Assembly (NCBI GenBank): GCA_003224905.1
Contig: QIAA01000049.1
Span: 17,055 to 81,054, forward strand
DNA from: Acidobacteriota bacterium
GTDB taxonomy: Bacteria; Acidobacteriota; Terriglobia; Terriglobales; Acidobacteriaceae
DNA: 64,000 bases
Direction: 5' to 3'
Numbering within the stretch: position 1 is the first letter of the stretch; each line of letters opens with the position of its first letter. The notes under the pieces were generated by a model that was given only the letters and a program-made list of their open reading frames with translations, was not told the DNA's origin and searched no databases. Shown here piece after piece: positions 47,014-57,600 of the stretch. The position numbers and the translations under genes are program-made.

Positions 47014-48633
47014 ATGACTTCAACTCTCCGCGCTCTCTCGTTGCTCCTTCTTTTATTTCCGACGATCCCGCTCTGGGCCGATGAAGGTCATCATCATGCC
47101 CTGACGCAAGCCGAAATCGGGTCCGTCAATTTCCCGAATTCGTGCTCACCTGAAGTAAAAGCGGATTTCAGTCACGCTGTCGCGTTGTTGCATTCATTCC
47201 AGTACGAGCAGTCGCGACAAGTCTTCGAGTCGATCGCCAAGAAAGACCCGCACTGCGCGATGGCCGAGTGGGGCGTCGCCATGTCGCACTATCACGGTCT
47301 ATGGAAAAACGGCGACCTGGATGCCGGACGAGTGGCGCTTGAGAAGGCCCGGCAAACCGCAGCTGCTACCCCACGTACAACCGCCCGTGAGAAGGCCTTT
47401 ATCGAAGCTCTTGGCGAAATTTACAAGCAGGACGGCGGCGATGCGGTGGCGCATGACCTGGCCTACCAGCAACAGCTGTCGCGACTCCACTCCGAGAACC
47501 CCGCCGACAGCGAGGCCGCGATCTTTTACGCTTTGTCCCTGGACGTCAGCGCTCCTAAAACTGACAAGACGTTTGCCAATCAGCGTCAGTGTGGTGAAAT
47601 TCTGGAGCCAATTTTTCAACAACAACCGCATCATCCCGGAGTGGCGCACTACTTGATTCATTGCTATGACAATCCGGTGCTGGCGAAACAGGGACTGACC
47701 GCCGCGCGTGCTTATGCCAAGATCGCCCCCGGTTCGGCGCATGCGCAACACATGCCTTCACATATTTTCACCCGTGTGGGCTCCTGGGACGAATCGATCG
47801 AATCCAATCAACACTCCACATTGTCAGCGACGCAGGCCGAAGCAACGTCCAGCAACGGTGAGGCTCGGGATCAGCGCCTGCATGCCATGGACTATCTGGA
47901 GTACGCGTATCTGCAATCCGGGCTGGATATGCAAGCCAAAAAGGTTCTGGACGAATTGAAGTCGCTTGCCCCGGTGAGCGGGCTCACGCACACGGGGAAC
48001 TATGGAGCATCTGCCATTCCCGCCAGATACACCATCGAGCGCAGAGACTGGAAGCAGGCCGCGGAACTCACGCCCGATGCGGCCGCGGTCCCCTGGGCCC
48101 AGGCACTCACATGGGCCGCGATAGGCGAGGGTACTGCGAGATCGGGCAACCTCGATCGCGCGAAAGAGGCGGAACGGTCGCTCGCGTCACTTCGCGATCA
48201 GGCCAGCGCGAAGAAAAACACTTACTGGGCAAACCAGATTGAGGTGCAGCGCAGCGAAGTTGTGGCGTGGATCTCGCACGCTGAGGGCAATCACGAAGAG
48301 GCGACTTCGAAGATGAAAGCTGCCGTGGATCTGGAGGAGAGCATGGACAAGGACGCGGTCACGCCGGGTGCGGTGACTCCCGCTCGCGAAATGCTCGCAG
48401 AGTTGTTCGCCTCGCAGAATCAGCCAAGTCAGGCGCTTGCCGAGTACGAAGCAGTCCTGCAGCTGGCTCCAAACCGCTTCAACGCGCTGTATGGTGCTGC
48501 AACCGCGGCTGAATCTGCAGGCAATGCGACAAAAGCCGCTGAGTACTACCGCGCATTGATGACCGTGGCGAAAGGTGACGAGCGCCCGGAGATCGCGACG
48601 GCCAGAAAGAAGCTTACGCTGGCGAAAAACTAG
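47014..48633 (+). CDS. Secreted TPR protein
   Basis: A 539-residue protein from ATG 47014. The signal peptide (LRALSLLLLLFPTIPLWAD) is followed by a His-rich GHHHALT. TPR-like helical repeats cover most of the length (FSHAVALLHSFQYEQSRQVF, QALAEYEAVLQLAPNRFNAL). The His-rich start and the HPGVAHYLIHCYDNP segment recall proteins annotated as TPR-repeat proteins in copper- or stress-related loci, but the role is not established. It converges on homoserine kinase. Confidence 0.78.
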   Translation: MTSTLRALSLLLLLFPTIPLWADEGHHHALTQAEIGSVNFPNSCSPEVKADFSHAVALLHSFQYEQSRQVFESIAKKDPHCAMAEWGVAMSHYHGLWKNGDLDAGRVALEKARQTAAATPRTTAREKAFIEALGEIYKQDGGDAVAHDLAYQQQLSRLHSENPADSEAAIFYALSLDVSAPKTDKTFANQRQCGEILEPIFQQQPHHPGVAHYLIHCYDNPVLAKQGLTAARAYAKIAPGSAHAQHMPSHIFTRVGSWDESIESNQHSTLSATQAEATSSNGEARDQRLHAMDYLEYAYLQSGLDMQAKKVLDELKSLAPVSGLTHTGNYGASAIPARYTIERRDWKQAAELTPDAAAVPWAQALTWAAIGEGTARSGNLDRAKEAERSLASLRDQASAKKNTYWANQIEVQRSEVVAWISHAEGNHEEATSKMKAAVDLEESMDKDAVTPGAVTPAREMLAELFASQNQPSQALAEYEAVLQLAPNRFNALYGAATAAESAGNATKAAEYYRALMTVAKGDERPEIATARKKLTLAKN

Positions 48634-48637
48634 GTTC

Positions 48638-49588
48638 CTACCTGGATTTGCCGAACAGTGATCGCCCGCCACGTTGCGTGATGTTGGCACGGATCAACTC
48701 CGCTGTTAGTCTTTCCGCCGTGAGGTGAGCGCGAATCTGTTGCGTGACCCGATTCAGATTTGCTTTGGGATTGAGAAAAATCAGCACCGACGGCCCTGCT
48801 CCGCTCAGCGCCACACCCAGAATTCCTGAATCCGCCATTCTCTGCAGCGCCGGAAGCAGTGGGCAGGCATGCGCACGAAAAGGTTCGTGCAAGCGGTCTT
48901 CGAGAGCCAGCGTCAGCAAATCCGGACGCCCCTGCACGAAAGCTGAAAGCAGAAGCATGGAGTTCTGCACATTGCTGACGGCGTCGGCGCGGGAATACTG
49001 CGCCGGAAGCACGCGCCTGGCCAGCTCTGTAGAAAGCTCCTCGTCCGGAACAGCCAGCAGCAGCGGCCACTTCCCTTTGGGGGCGATGCTGGCGATGCTG
49101 GCTTCGCTATCGCTGGACATGCGCGCCACGGCTAATCCGCCCATCCAGCAGGCGGCTGCATTGTCGGCATGATGTTCGCGCTGCGAAGCCTCGCCGACGA
49201 TTCGGACATCGTTCCAATGCAGGCGCCCGAAGCGCACTGCCAGGGCAATCCCAGCGAGGCGCGCGGCGGCGGACGAGCCGCATCCCTTTCCAATCGGAAT
49301 TTCGTTTTCGATCTTCAAGGCGAGCGGCGGGATGGGCTTGCCTTGCGAACGCAGCACCTCACGATAGGTAGTGAAAATCAGATGATTGTCGACTCGGTTG
49401 CAGGCTTCTGCATCTCGCCCTTGAGCTACCACGGAAAAGTCGTGAGCAGTCTGGGCGTCAATCTTGAGAAACAGGTCAAAGGCGAGTGCGGCAGCATCGA
49501 AGGCCGGACCCAGATTGGCGGAAGTCGCCGGAAGGCTGAGTTTCAGATGTCTCGGTCGTGACGGCTTTTGGCGAGCACGGCGTTTCAC
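48638..49588 (-). CDS. thrB: Homoserine kinase
   Basis: A 316-residue GHMP-family kinase from GTG 49586-49588. SLPATSANLGPAFDAAALAF is the N-terminal motif, IPIGKGCGSSAAARLAG the ATP-binding GHMP motif, and LGVALSGAGPSVLIFL the C-terminal motif. It phosphorylates homoserine to O-phosphohomoserine, the substrate of threonine synthase. The threonine synthase gene lies 25 bases upstream on the same strand, as expected for a threonine biosynthesis pair. Confidence 0.93.
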   Translation of the reverse strand: MKRRARQKPSRPRHLKLSLPATSANLGPAFDAAALAFDLFLKIDAQTAHDFSVVAQGRDAEACNRVDNHLIFTTYREVLRSQGKPIPPLALKIENEIPIGKGCGSSAAARLAGIALAVRFGRLHWNDVRIVGEASQREHHADNAAACWMGGLAVARMSSDSEASIASIAPKGKWPLLLAVPDEELSTELARRVLPAQYSRADAVSNVQNSMLLLSAFVQGRPDLLTLALEDRLHEPFRAHACPLLPALQRMADSGILGVALSGAGPSVLIFLNPKANLNRVTQQIRAHLTAERLTAELIRANITQRGGRSLFGKSR

Positions 49589-49613
49589 AAGTTGTGGGTT
49601 TGTATTCTAACCG

Positions 49614-50975
49614 CTACGCTGAAGTGTGAGTCTCCGCTTGTTCCAGAATACGAATCACCGAATCCGCGCTCGCATCCAGCGCAATCGGCGCGCGCTGCTG
49701 CGCGTCGAGACCTAGCGCGCGCTGGCCTTCCAACAGGTCGCCGCGATGAAACTTCAGCGTGAACTCGGGATCCTTCAACAGGTGGCCAGTGAGAATCAAT
49801 ACTACATGGTCTCCTGATTTCACGAATCCTTGTTTTACCAGCTTTTTTAGGCCGGCAAGGGTAACAGCCGAGGCGGGTTCGCAGCCGATGCCGTCGGCTC
49901 CAATCTCCGCTTTGGCCAGCGCGATCTCGGCTTCGCTTACCTGCTCAACCGTACCGCCAGTCGCCTGCAGCACGCGCGCTGCCTTTTTCCAGGAGGCCGG
50001 ACTGCCGATGCGAATGGCCGTCGCCAGGGTTTCAGCATCGACTGAAACCAACTTGCGGCCGCCTGTTTCCCGCATAGTACGCACCATGGCGTTGGCGCCT
50101 TCCGCCTGGATCAGGGAAAGCTTGGGCAGCCTCGAAATCAGGCCCACCTCTTTCATTTCAACCAGCGCCTTGCCTAACGCTGACGAATTTCCCATGTTGC
50201 CGCCGGGAACGATGATGTGATCGGGTGGATCCCAGTTCAAACTCTCCAGCAATTCGATGGCAGCGGTCTTTTGGCCTTCCAATCGATACGGGTTGATTGA
50301 GTTCAGAAGATACACTGGCATGCGCTCGACGATTTGATTTAACACCTGCATGCAGCCGTCAAAACCGGTCTTCAGCTGACAGGTAACTGCACCATAGTCC
50401 AGGCTCTGCGAAAGCTTGCCCCATGACACGTGCCCTTCGGGAATCAGCACCAGGCTGCGCATTCCGCCACGAGAAGCGTAGGCGGCCATGGATGCGGAAG
50501 TGTTTCCGGTGGAGGCGCAGGCGACCCATCGGAAACCCTGTTCACGGGCAAATGACGCAGCCACAGTCATGCCCGTGTCCTTGAACGATCCCGTGGGATT
50601 CATGCCCTGGTGCTTGGCGAAGAGTTGTTGCATACCGGCGGCACGGGCACAGCGCGGAAGTTCGTATAAAGGTGTATTGCCTTCCTTCAGTGTGATGGCA
50701 GTATTCCAGTCCCGCAGCGTGGGAAGAAGTTCGCGAAAGCGCCAGACGCCGCTCTCGTCCATCGGTAAAGGCGATGTGCGGCGCTGTAGCCAAATTGATT
50801 TGTGGGTTGCTGGATCAAGCTTCTCCCATCCAGGATAGACAATCTCCAGCAGATCGCCGCAACTGGCGCAGCGAAAGTTGCGGCCGCCGTTCTCGCGCAC
50901 AGCACCGCACTCAATGCAGCGCAATTGAGAAATGTTTTCTCTGGTCTTGGAGACGGACGCCCCGGGCTCAGTCAT
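49614..50975 (-). CDS. thrC: Threonine synthase
   Basis: A 453-residue PLP enzyme from ATG 50973-50975. It starts with a zinc-ribbon-like segment with cysteines 20, 23, 36 and 39 (LRCIECGAV, FRCASCGD), as in many archaeal-type threonine synthases. GMNPTGSFKDTGMTVAA carries the PLP lysine (K132). CASTGNTSASMAAYASRGG and VPGGNMGNSSALG are phosphate-binding loops. It converts O-phosphohomoserine to threonine. Next to thrB, the two together form the end of the threonine pathway. Confidence 0.95.
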   Translation of the reverse strand: MTEPGASVSKTRENISQLRCIECGAVRENGGRNFRCASCGDLLEIVYPGWEKLDPATHKSIWLQRRTSPLPMDESGVWRFRELLPTLRDWNTAITLKEGNTPLYELPRCARAAGMQQLFAKHQGMNPTGSFKDTGMTVAASFAREQGFRWVACASTGNTSASMAAYASRGGMRSLVLIPEGHVSWGKLSQSLDYGAVTCQLKTGFDGCMQVLNQIVERMPVYLLNSINPYRLEGQKTAAIELLESLNWDPPDHIIVPGGNMGNSSALGKALVEMKEVGLISRLPKLSLIQAEGANAMVRTMRETGGRKLVSVDAETLATAIRIGSPASWKKAARVLQATGGTVEQVSEAEIALAKAEIGADGIGCEPASAVTLAGLKKLVKQGFVKSGDHVVLILTGHLLKDPEFTLKFHRGDLLEGQRALGLDAQQRAPIALDASADSVIRILEQAETHTSA

Positions 50976-51003
50976 TCAGCTATAAGGATAAGGCACGGGC
51001 GCG

Positions 51004-51438
51004 CTACTTGCCGCCCCGCAGGTATTGGTCAGTCTTGTTGATCCAGTCGGCGCGGGGAGGGCTAAAGACGTCCAGGTCCACGGTATCTTCGAGTGCCTCG
51101 GCCTTGTGCGGCATGTGAGGCGGTATCGTAAGCACCTCGCCGGCATTCACCACGATTTCCTTGCCGTCAATCCAGAATTTCAGCGCGCCTTCGAGAATGT
51201 AGGTGAGCTGCTCGTTGTGATGGCTGTGCCGCGGAACGATACATCCTTTCTTCATCAGGACCCTCGCGAGCATGATGTCCTCACCGACCACGAACTGCCG
51301 TTGCAGCAAGGGATTGAGGTCTTCGAGTTCCACGGAGTTCCACGGGATGTACTTCAGCTCCATCTTCGAAAGCTTCTTTTTAGTCGGCGTTAGGCGCTTT
51401 TTCCCAGGCTTCCTGGCTCGCCGTTGCACTTTCGGCAT
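51004..51438 (-). CDS. Cupin-domain protein
   Basis: A 144-residue protein from ATG 51436-51438. A basic N-terminal tail (VQRRARKPGKKRLTPTKKK) precedes a small beta-barrel cupin. The first motif is PRHSHHNEQLTYILEGALKF and the second GEVLTIPPHMPHKAEALED, giving the usual His/Glu metal-binding set. It may be a dioxygenase, isomerase or sensor domain. It begins one base after the amidohydrolase stop (TGAGATG), so translation is probably coupled. Confidence 0.85.
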   Translation of the reverse strand: MPKVQRRARKPGKKRLTPTKKKLSKMELKYIPWNSVELEDLNPLLQRQFVVGEDIMLARVLMKKGCIVPRHSHHNEQLTYILEGALKFWIDGKEIVVNAGEVLTIPPHMPHKAEALEDTVDLDVFSPPRADWINKTDQYLRGGK

Positions 51439-51439
51439 C

Positions 51440-52768
51440 TCAGTGCCCTTTCCCTTCGTAGATACTTACCGCATTATCGTGCAGGTAACCTCGCGCCATC
51501 TGCAGAGCCTGCGCCTCGCTCACTTCGCCTTCGGAAATCATCTCTGCAAGCGCGGCCGCTAAACCTGTGCGCGCAGACTGCACCCCCAGCCAGTAACTTT
51601 CCTCAGCGCCGAGAGTTTCGTTGTACGGGAATGAATCCGTGCCGAACGTGATCTTGTCAGGAAAAGTCTCCAGCCATTGCTTGATCGAATGCTTGAACTC
51701 GGAGGGGTACATGAGAATCTCCATCAGCGAGGAATCCATATATACGTTCTTTGCCGCCGCCAGCCAGATCGCCTCCCGCTCGTACGGATATCCGCCGTGG
51801 ATCATCACAAAAATAGTGTTCGAGTAGCGCGGATCGCGAAGAATATTTTCCAGATTGAAGATGTTGCCTTCAGAGAGATTGAAATAGTCACCAATGCCGA
51901 CGGCTGAATGAATGTGTACCGGAAGATGCAGCCTGCCGCCTTCGCGCACCAGGTAGCGGAAGATGTAGTCCTGAAAGGTCCGGCATTCCTGCTCGCTGGG
52001 AATGCCTCCGTTCACAAAGCGCAGGTAAACGTCCTCGGCTTGCTCGCGGGTAGGATCGCCGAATTTCGCGGAGCGAAAATATGTCACCTCGAATTTCATC
52101 GCGATTCCGCCCTTCTTCTGGTTGTCCTCCAGCGTACGGGTCACGAACGACAGATATGCGGCAAAATCCGCCGGCAGCTTCTCGACATTCTCCTGCTTCA
52201 TCCAGCGGTGCAGCATTTTTTCCTGCAGAGGAATGTAAACCTGTTCGTCAGGATTGCGCGCAGTCTCACGCTTGTTGTCAAAGGGCCACATGAATGCGTC
52301 GGCGAAGAAGACCCAGGGAAAGCGCTTGGGATCGAGATAGTCGGCCATCATCGCCCGATTGGCAACGCCGCGTTCGATATTCAGCTTGTCGAGGATGTCG
52401 GAAAAATACGCGTTGCCGCGGGATTTCTTGAGTTCGGCTTTCTTCTGCACCAGCCACTTGGAGTGCTCGGCTGAGAAATCGTTATATGGATACCCAAACA
52501 ACGCTTTGGCCGCAGCTACCAGCTCGGGATTGGTATCCCGCTCGCGCAAGGCGGCGCTGCCCGGAGGGGCAGCCATCGCGTCGACTTCCGGATCGTCGAA
52601 AAATCCCGGATGCGCATGATGATCGAACAGCGGAATCTTCTCGATCTGCGGCAGCAGGCGCTGGTAGATCTGCTGCACGTCCGCTCCGGGAAGGGGGCGC
52701 GCTTGTGCGTTTGTTGGGATTCGGCACAAGAATACGACGAAGACCAAGCCTGCCAAAGGAAGCTTCAT
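51440..52768 (-). CDS. Secreted amidohydrolase-superfamily enzyme
   Basis: A 442-residue protein from ATG 52766-52768, behind GGAGACAAG. A signal peptide (LAGLVFVVFLCRIPTNAQA) is followed by an amidohydrolase TIM-barrel with IPLFDHHAHPGF (HxH metal ligands), LPVHIHSAVGIGD, FVMIHGGYPY and ITFGTDSFPYNET. These are the Amidohydro_2 type metal sites. Such enzymes split C-N or C-C bonds or act as lactonases and decarboxylases. The cupin follows directly, suggesting one catabolic route. The substrate is unknown. Confidence 0.87.
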   Translation of the reverse strand: MKLPLAGLVFVVFLCRIPTNAQARPLPGADVQQIYQRLLPQIEKIPLFDHHAHPGFFDDPEVDAMAAPPGSAALRERDTNPELVAAAKALFGYPYNDFSAEHSKWLVQKKAELKKSRGNAYFSDILDKLNIERGVANRAMMADYLDPKRFPWVFFADAFMWPFDNKRETARNPDEQVYIPLQEKMLHRWMKQENVEKLPADFAAYLSFVTRTLEDNQKKGGIAMKFEVTYFRSAKFGDPTREQAEDVYLRFVNGGIPSEQECRTFQDYIFRYLVREGGRLHLPVHIHSAVGIGDYFNLSEGNIFNLENILRDPRYSNTIFVMIHGGYPYEREAIWLAAAKNVYMDSSLMEILMYPSEFKHSIKQWLETFPDKITFGTDSFPYNETLGAEESYWLGVQSARTGLAAALAEMISEGEVSEAQALQMARGYLHDNAVSIYEGKGH

Positions 52769-52790
52769 CTTGTCTCCATACGAATCTGGT

Positions 52791-52830
52791 CTGATTCCCT
52801 GTGTGCCCCTCTGTGTCCTCTGTGGTTAAA
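52791..52830. repeat. Intergenic CTCTGTG repeat (copy 2)
   Basis: Located in the 87-base gap between the aminotransferase stop and the amidohydrolase start. It shares the core CCTCTGTGGTT with the copy at 43378-43450. A short CGCAGAGAGGAATC follows as a partial inverted arm. Confidence 0.55.
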
Positions 52831-52855
52831 AACTCAAGGCGCAGAGAGGAATCAA

Positions 52856-54043
52856 TTACCTGCTCACCGGAGCATGCTGCCACGCAGTGGCAACACGCTG
52901 AATCCGCTCCACTGCCTCCTTCAACGTCACCATTGAAGATGCAAACGAGAAGCGCACGAAGTGCGTGCCCGCTTCCCCAAATGCAGCCCCAGGAATGGCT
53001 GCGACTCCGGCCTCTTCCAGCATGATCCGGCAGAGTTCTTCCGAGCTCAATCCAGTGTCCTCTATATTGACCCACGCATAAAATGCGCCCTCGGGCGGCA
53101 AACAGCGGAAGCCTGGAACGCGGTTCAGGTCAGAGATGAACTGCTCGCGCCGCTTCGCAAATTCACCGACCATCCGGTCCGTAGCGCCCTCGCGATCTCG
53201 CAGCGCCTCAATCGCGCCGTACTGGGAGAACTCAGCCACGGAGGTGTAAGTATTCATCACGAGAAGTTCGAGCGCCTCAACGATGTGTGCAGGAGCAACC
53301 GCGTATCCCAGCCGCCACCCGGTCATAGCGAAGCTCTTGGAGAAGCCGTCGAGCAGCACGGTGCGCGCTGGCATCCCGCGATAGCTCAGCATCGAGTGGT
53401 ACGTCCCGCCATAAATGATGCGAGCGTAAATCTCATCCGAGAGCACCAGCAGATCATGCTTCACCGCAAGTTCTGCAATGTGCCGCTGCACCTGGTCGGC
53501 ATACACTGTGCCGGTAGGATTTCCCGGCGAGTTGGTGATGATGATTTTTGTGCGCGGAGTAATTTTCGGCGCAATTTCGTCCGGATCAGGCTGCAGCTGA
53601 TTCCGCTCGGCAAGCGTAAACGGCACCGCAACCCCGCCTAGACCCAACGTGATCGATGCATAACCGGGAAATCCGGGATCGGGATACAGAACCTCATCTC
53701 CTGGGTCGATCAGCGCCATCATCGCCATAAACAGCGCGATCTTGCACCCGGGTGCGATCACAACACTGCCAGGCGAAATAGTGATGTTGCGGGTTTCACG
53801 AAGATAGACAGCCAGCGCCTCGCGCAACGCGGGCACACCGGCAATCGCGCAGTACCGGTCTTTGCCCTGATCGATGGCAAGCTTGAGCGCCTCATTCACC
53901 GGCGCGGCCGGATGAAAATCAGGTTCACCTAATTCAAGATGAATAATTGAGCGCCCCTGGCGCTCCAGTTCCTTCGCATGCCCATACACCGAGAGCGCGC
54001 CTTCGCCAGTCATTACCGACATGCGGGAAGCCAGAGGTCGCAT
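52856..54043 (-). CDS. Class I/II aminotransferase (aspartate-aminotransferase-like)
   Basis: A 395-residue PLP enzyme from ATG 54041-54043. It has IHLELGEPDFHPAAPV, TNSPGNPTGTV, LSDEIYARIIYGG, the PLP-lysine block LDGFSKSFAMTGWRLGY (K236) and VRFSFASS near the end. This fits the aspartate aminotransferase Ib group (AspC/PatA-like). It directly follows the AhpD-like gene (TGAATG, no gap) in the series starting with the TonB receptor. Amino donor and acceptor cannot be fixed from sequence. Confidence 0.9.
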   Translation of the reverse strand: MRPLASRMSVMTGEGALSVYGHAKELERQGRSIIHLELGEPDFHPAAPVNEALKLAIDQGKDRYCAIAGVPALREALAVYLRETRNITISPGSVVIAPGCKIALFMAMMALIDPGDEVLYPDPGFPGYASITLGLGGVAVPFTLAERNQLQPDPDEIAPKITPRTKIIITNSPGNPTGTVYADQVQRHIAELAVKHDLLVLSDEIYARIIYGGTYHSMLSYRGMPARTVLLDGFSKSFAMTGWRLGYAVAPAHIVEALELLVMNTYTSVAEFSQYGAIEALRDREGATDRMVGEFAKRREQFISDLNRVPGFRCLPPEGAFYAWVNIEDTGLSSEELCRIMLEEAGVAAIPGAAFGEAGTHFVRFSFASSMVTLKEAVERIQRVATAWQHAPVSR

Positions 54044-54601
54044 TCAGCCCTGCCCTGGAGCCGGCGTAATCGGGATGCACAGCCCATCCACGAATCGCGG
54101 AAAAAATTCAAACACCGAAGCAGCAGCAAACAATTCCACGATCTGCTGATCATTAAAGACCGATTTCAGTCGAGCAAAAAATCCGTCATCGATCTCCCAG
54201 CCTGATCGATGCAGCCGGTCGGCGCAGCGCAGGCCCAATTTTTCCTGATCACTGAAAGGACCGTTCTCGTAATCAGCTTTTACCGCCCCAATCTGCTGAT
54301 CACTTGCGCCCTTCTGTTTGGCGGAAAGCGAATGCCCGGCAATCGCATAGTGCGATCCGCAAAGCACCGACATGCGCGTGGCAATCAGTTCTTTGTACCA
54401 GCCGGGCAGAGCGCCGTCGCTGAGAAGAGCTTTCAGAAGTCCCGCAAATCCCAGCGCGAGCCCCGGCACATGCGCGACAGTCTTGAACATGTTGGGCACC
54501 ACACTTCGTTGCTTCAGCAAGCCGTCATACAACTGCTGCAGCTCGGGAGGCACTTGCTCCCGCTCGAGCAGGGGGACGCGAGTTGCGGTTACAGTGGCCA
54601 C
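54044..54601 (-). CDS. Carboxymuconolactone-decarboxylase/AhpD-like protein
   Basis: A 185-residue helical protein from GTG 54599-54601, starting one base after the TonB-receptor stop. PPELQQLYDGLLKQRSVVPN and KELIATRMSVLCGSHYAIAG give the AhpD-like core. The active-site motif is CGSHYAIAGH, with one cysteine where peroxidase AhpD has CxxC, so peroxidase activity is unlikely. Many family members decarboxylate or simply bind. Its tight placement between receptor and aminotransferase suggests a substrate-linked role. Confidence 0.85.
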   Translation of the reverse strand: MATVTATRVPLLEREQVPPELQQLYDGLLKQRSVVPNMFKTVAHVPGLALGFAGLLKALLSDGALPGWYKELIATRMSVLCGSHYAIAGHSLSAKQKGASDQQIGAVKADYENGPFSDQEKLGLRCADRLHRSGWEIDDGFFARLKSVFNDQQIVELFAAASVFEFFPRFVDGLCIPITPAPGQG

Positions 54602-54602
54602 G

Positions 54603-57600
54603 TCAGAACGCCCAACGCAGCGAAAACTGGATCAGCCGCGGCGTGCCCACGGTGGAGAAAATCTTGCCGAACGGGTTACTTGGGCTTGGGTCGGCAAGGT
54701 AGATCTCAATGTCTGTCAGCGATGGATTGCTGAAGTTCGCATGATTCCAGATGTTGAAGAAGTCAGCCGTAAACCGCAGCGACTGTCTCTCCGTAATCCG
54801 AAAAGTCTTCAGCAAAGAGAAGTCCCAATTTTGCTGGAAAGGACCGCGGTAAATATTTCGTCGTAAATTGCCGAAATCGGTGGTGCAGAAATTAGAGTTG
54901 GGAAGAATTGTCGGATCCAGCTGATTTGGGTCGCACTGCGCCGGTCCGTAAAGCAGGGGCGCGCTCGTGAAATTTGCTGGATTCAAGTATCCATCAATGC
55001 GATGGTGAATGTCGCCGCTTGTGGTGCCGGCGGCGATCGATCCACCTGGCGCAAGCGTGGCCCCCAGGGTGGCGGAAGTGAAGCCGGGGCCGAGGAATGC
55101 CGTGCCTGCTCCCGAATCCGTGACCGAGAAGGGCGCCCCTGACTGAAAGATTGAGATTCCGCTGACCGCCCAATTGGCCAACAACGCGCCCTTGGCCCCT
55201 TTAGCATTTCGATAAAACGGCAATTCGTAGCTGTAGCTGACCACGAAACGATGAGTGCGATCGAAATCGGAGAGGCCACGCGACGAATCGATCGTTGACT
55301 CGTCATTGAAGGCGGTGTTAAGGGCGGTGTTGCCGCTTGAGGTCGCATCCGTTGAGCGCGAGAAAGTGTACGCAGCCTGGAAATACCCGGCTCCCCAGCG
55401 CCGCGAGAGCGTGGTCTGCAATGAGTGATAGTGCGAGTACGCATCGTCGGCGAAGATCTGCATGCCGTTATATCCGTTGATTCCTGCCGCGCGCGATCTG
55501 GCGGGCGCATTGGCAAACGTGTTTGTCGTGATCGTAAATTGCTGCGCCCCCGCGCCCGTTAGGACCAGTGGATTAGTTGGACTGACACGCTGCGGCTGCA
55601 AATTGCTGCGTGTCTCCCGAAGATGAACTCCGTGCGTGCCAATGTATCCAACTTCGAATACCCAGTCTTTCCCCAGTTCTCGTTGCAGTGTCAAATTCCA
55701 TTGCTGCGTGTTGGGTGCAACGAATTTTCGCGGTACAACCAGTCCAAAAATAAAATTGGACTGAATGCCTGGACCATTACAGGCATAATTTCCGGCTTGA
55801 GTCGTGTCGCCTCCGGGGAAGTCCTGGAAGACAGCCAAACACGGAATGAAAGCGGGATCGATTACCCCGGCCTGCGGCAAGGCGTTGATGTTCGGGCTGG
55901 GACAGCCCGGCAGCGGGTTCGCTGAAAAGAATGTCGCAAGACAGCCAGGCGCACCCGGACCGAAGGCAACGGGCAAGAATGGCGCTTGGAAGCTCAGCTG
56001 GTCGGCCGTGCCAACATCCTCACGCACGTAATAAATTCCGTAGCCGCCGCGCAATGATGTGGTGTGATGGCCGAAGATATCCCATGCAAAGCCTACGCGC
56101 GGCCCCCATCCCGTCGTGTAGTCGTTCTTGTAAGTACTGTTGCTTCCGGTTGGATTCAGGCCTGTGACATTCAGGCCCGTCACACAGCCGCCATAAATAA
56201 ATGGATACTGCCCGGCGTTGGCGAGGTCCGGATCCAGATTGCCAATGTGGCAACGATTGTCATGGAAGGCGCCTAAGATTTCGGTCCGGAGGCCGAGATT
56301 CACCGTCAAGTCGGAGCGGACCTTCCAGTCATCCTGCGCAAAGACTGCGAAATCGTTGGTGCGGTATTCATGATTGAAAACGCCGCCGCCACCGAAGCTA
56401 AAGTCCACTGCTCCTGTCAGGAATTTTTGAAAGTCGGTGGCCCCTCCCGCCGTGTCAACGAAAAAGAGCTGTCCATTGAATACCTGGGGAAATAGCTTGT
56501 CCAAATTAACTCGGGTGTACTCGCCCCCAAAGCGGATGACGTGCGCGCCTTTCACCCAGCTCATGGTGTCTACGAAATTGAAGTTGTTTTGGGTTTGGAA
56601 CTGATCTGCCGGCGGAGTAGGGCCGATTTGAAAACCAGAACTTCCGAACAGAGAGAACTTGTAGATCGATTTGGTAACTTCATTCGTAGGACGGTCAATT
56701 CCCGCATCAGCTGCAGTTACTGGCGGTACATTAAGCAGGCTGTTGTTGATGCGTACGTAGCCAAAACGAAAATCGTTTACCACCGCGGGAGATAGCAGGT
56801 GTGTTTCGGTGAGGGTCAAAAAACGCGCCCGTACCGGCAAATCGTAGGGGAAGTTCAGATCGGTGGAACTGATGCTGCTGGCGAGGGTTCCGCCCAATGA
56901 AGCCTGCAACCCGCCTGCACCAAACGGCAGGAGAGATTCGGCATCCGAAAAGAAGAAGCGCGCGCCCAGCTTATCGTTGCCGCCACGGAACTCGCGGTCC
57001 CAGTTTGCGGTGAATTGATCGTCGGTGTAACGCCCCGGTTTGCTGATCACGAAGGGGGCCTTCGTATAAGCGGCTTTGGCCGGATTCAGATCCGGGATGC
57101 CGACTGAGGGAATGAGAAATCCTCCAGGGCTGGCGCCGAATTGGTCTCCCTTGAAATTCAATAACGCCAGGACTACCGGATCGATCTGGTTGGGCGCGAT
57201 CGGAAAATCCGCAGTGCTGAATGCAGCCGCGAGCGATGCGGCAGAGCGATCGGTCGGCAGCGAAGGAATTCCCGGATTGCTGATCGCGGTTCCCGGAGAG
57301 AGGCCGCTGCGCTGGCGCGTGCCCTGATAGTTCAGGAAAAAGAAACCCAGCTTGGCATCCGGCCCAACTGGACCGCCCAAACTGCCGCCGAAGATGTTCT
57401 GCTTGACCGTAGGACGGGGCTGCCCGGCACGGTTCAGGAAGTACTCGTTGGCATTCAGTTTGTCGTTGCGAAAGAACTCATACGCGTCGCCGTGAAAAGT
57501 CTTGGTTCCCGATTTGAGGATTGCGTTGACGTTCCCGCCTCCGTTTCGGCCCTGGCTGGCATCGTAAAGCGAAGTTTGTACCTTGAATTCACCCACCACG

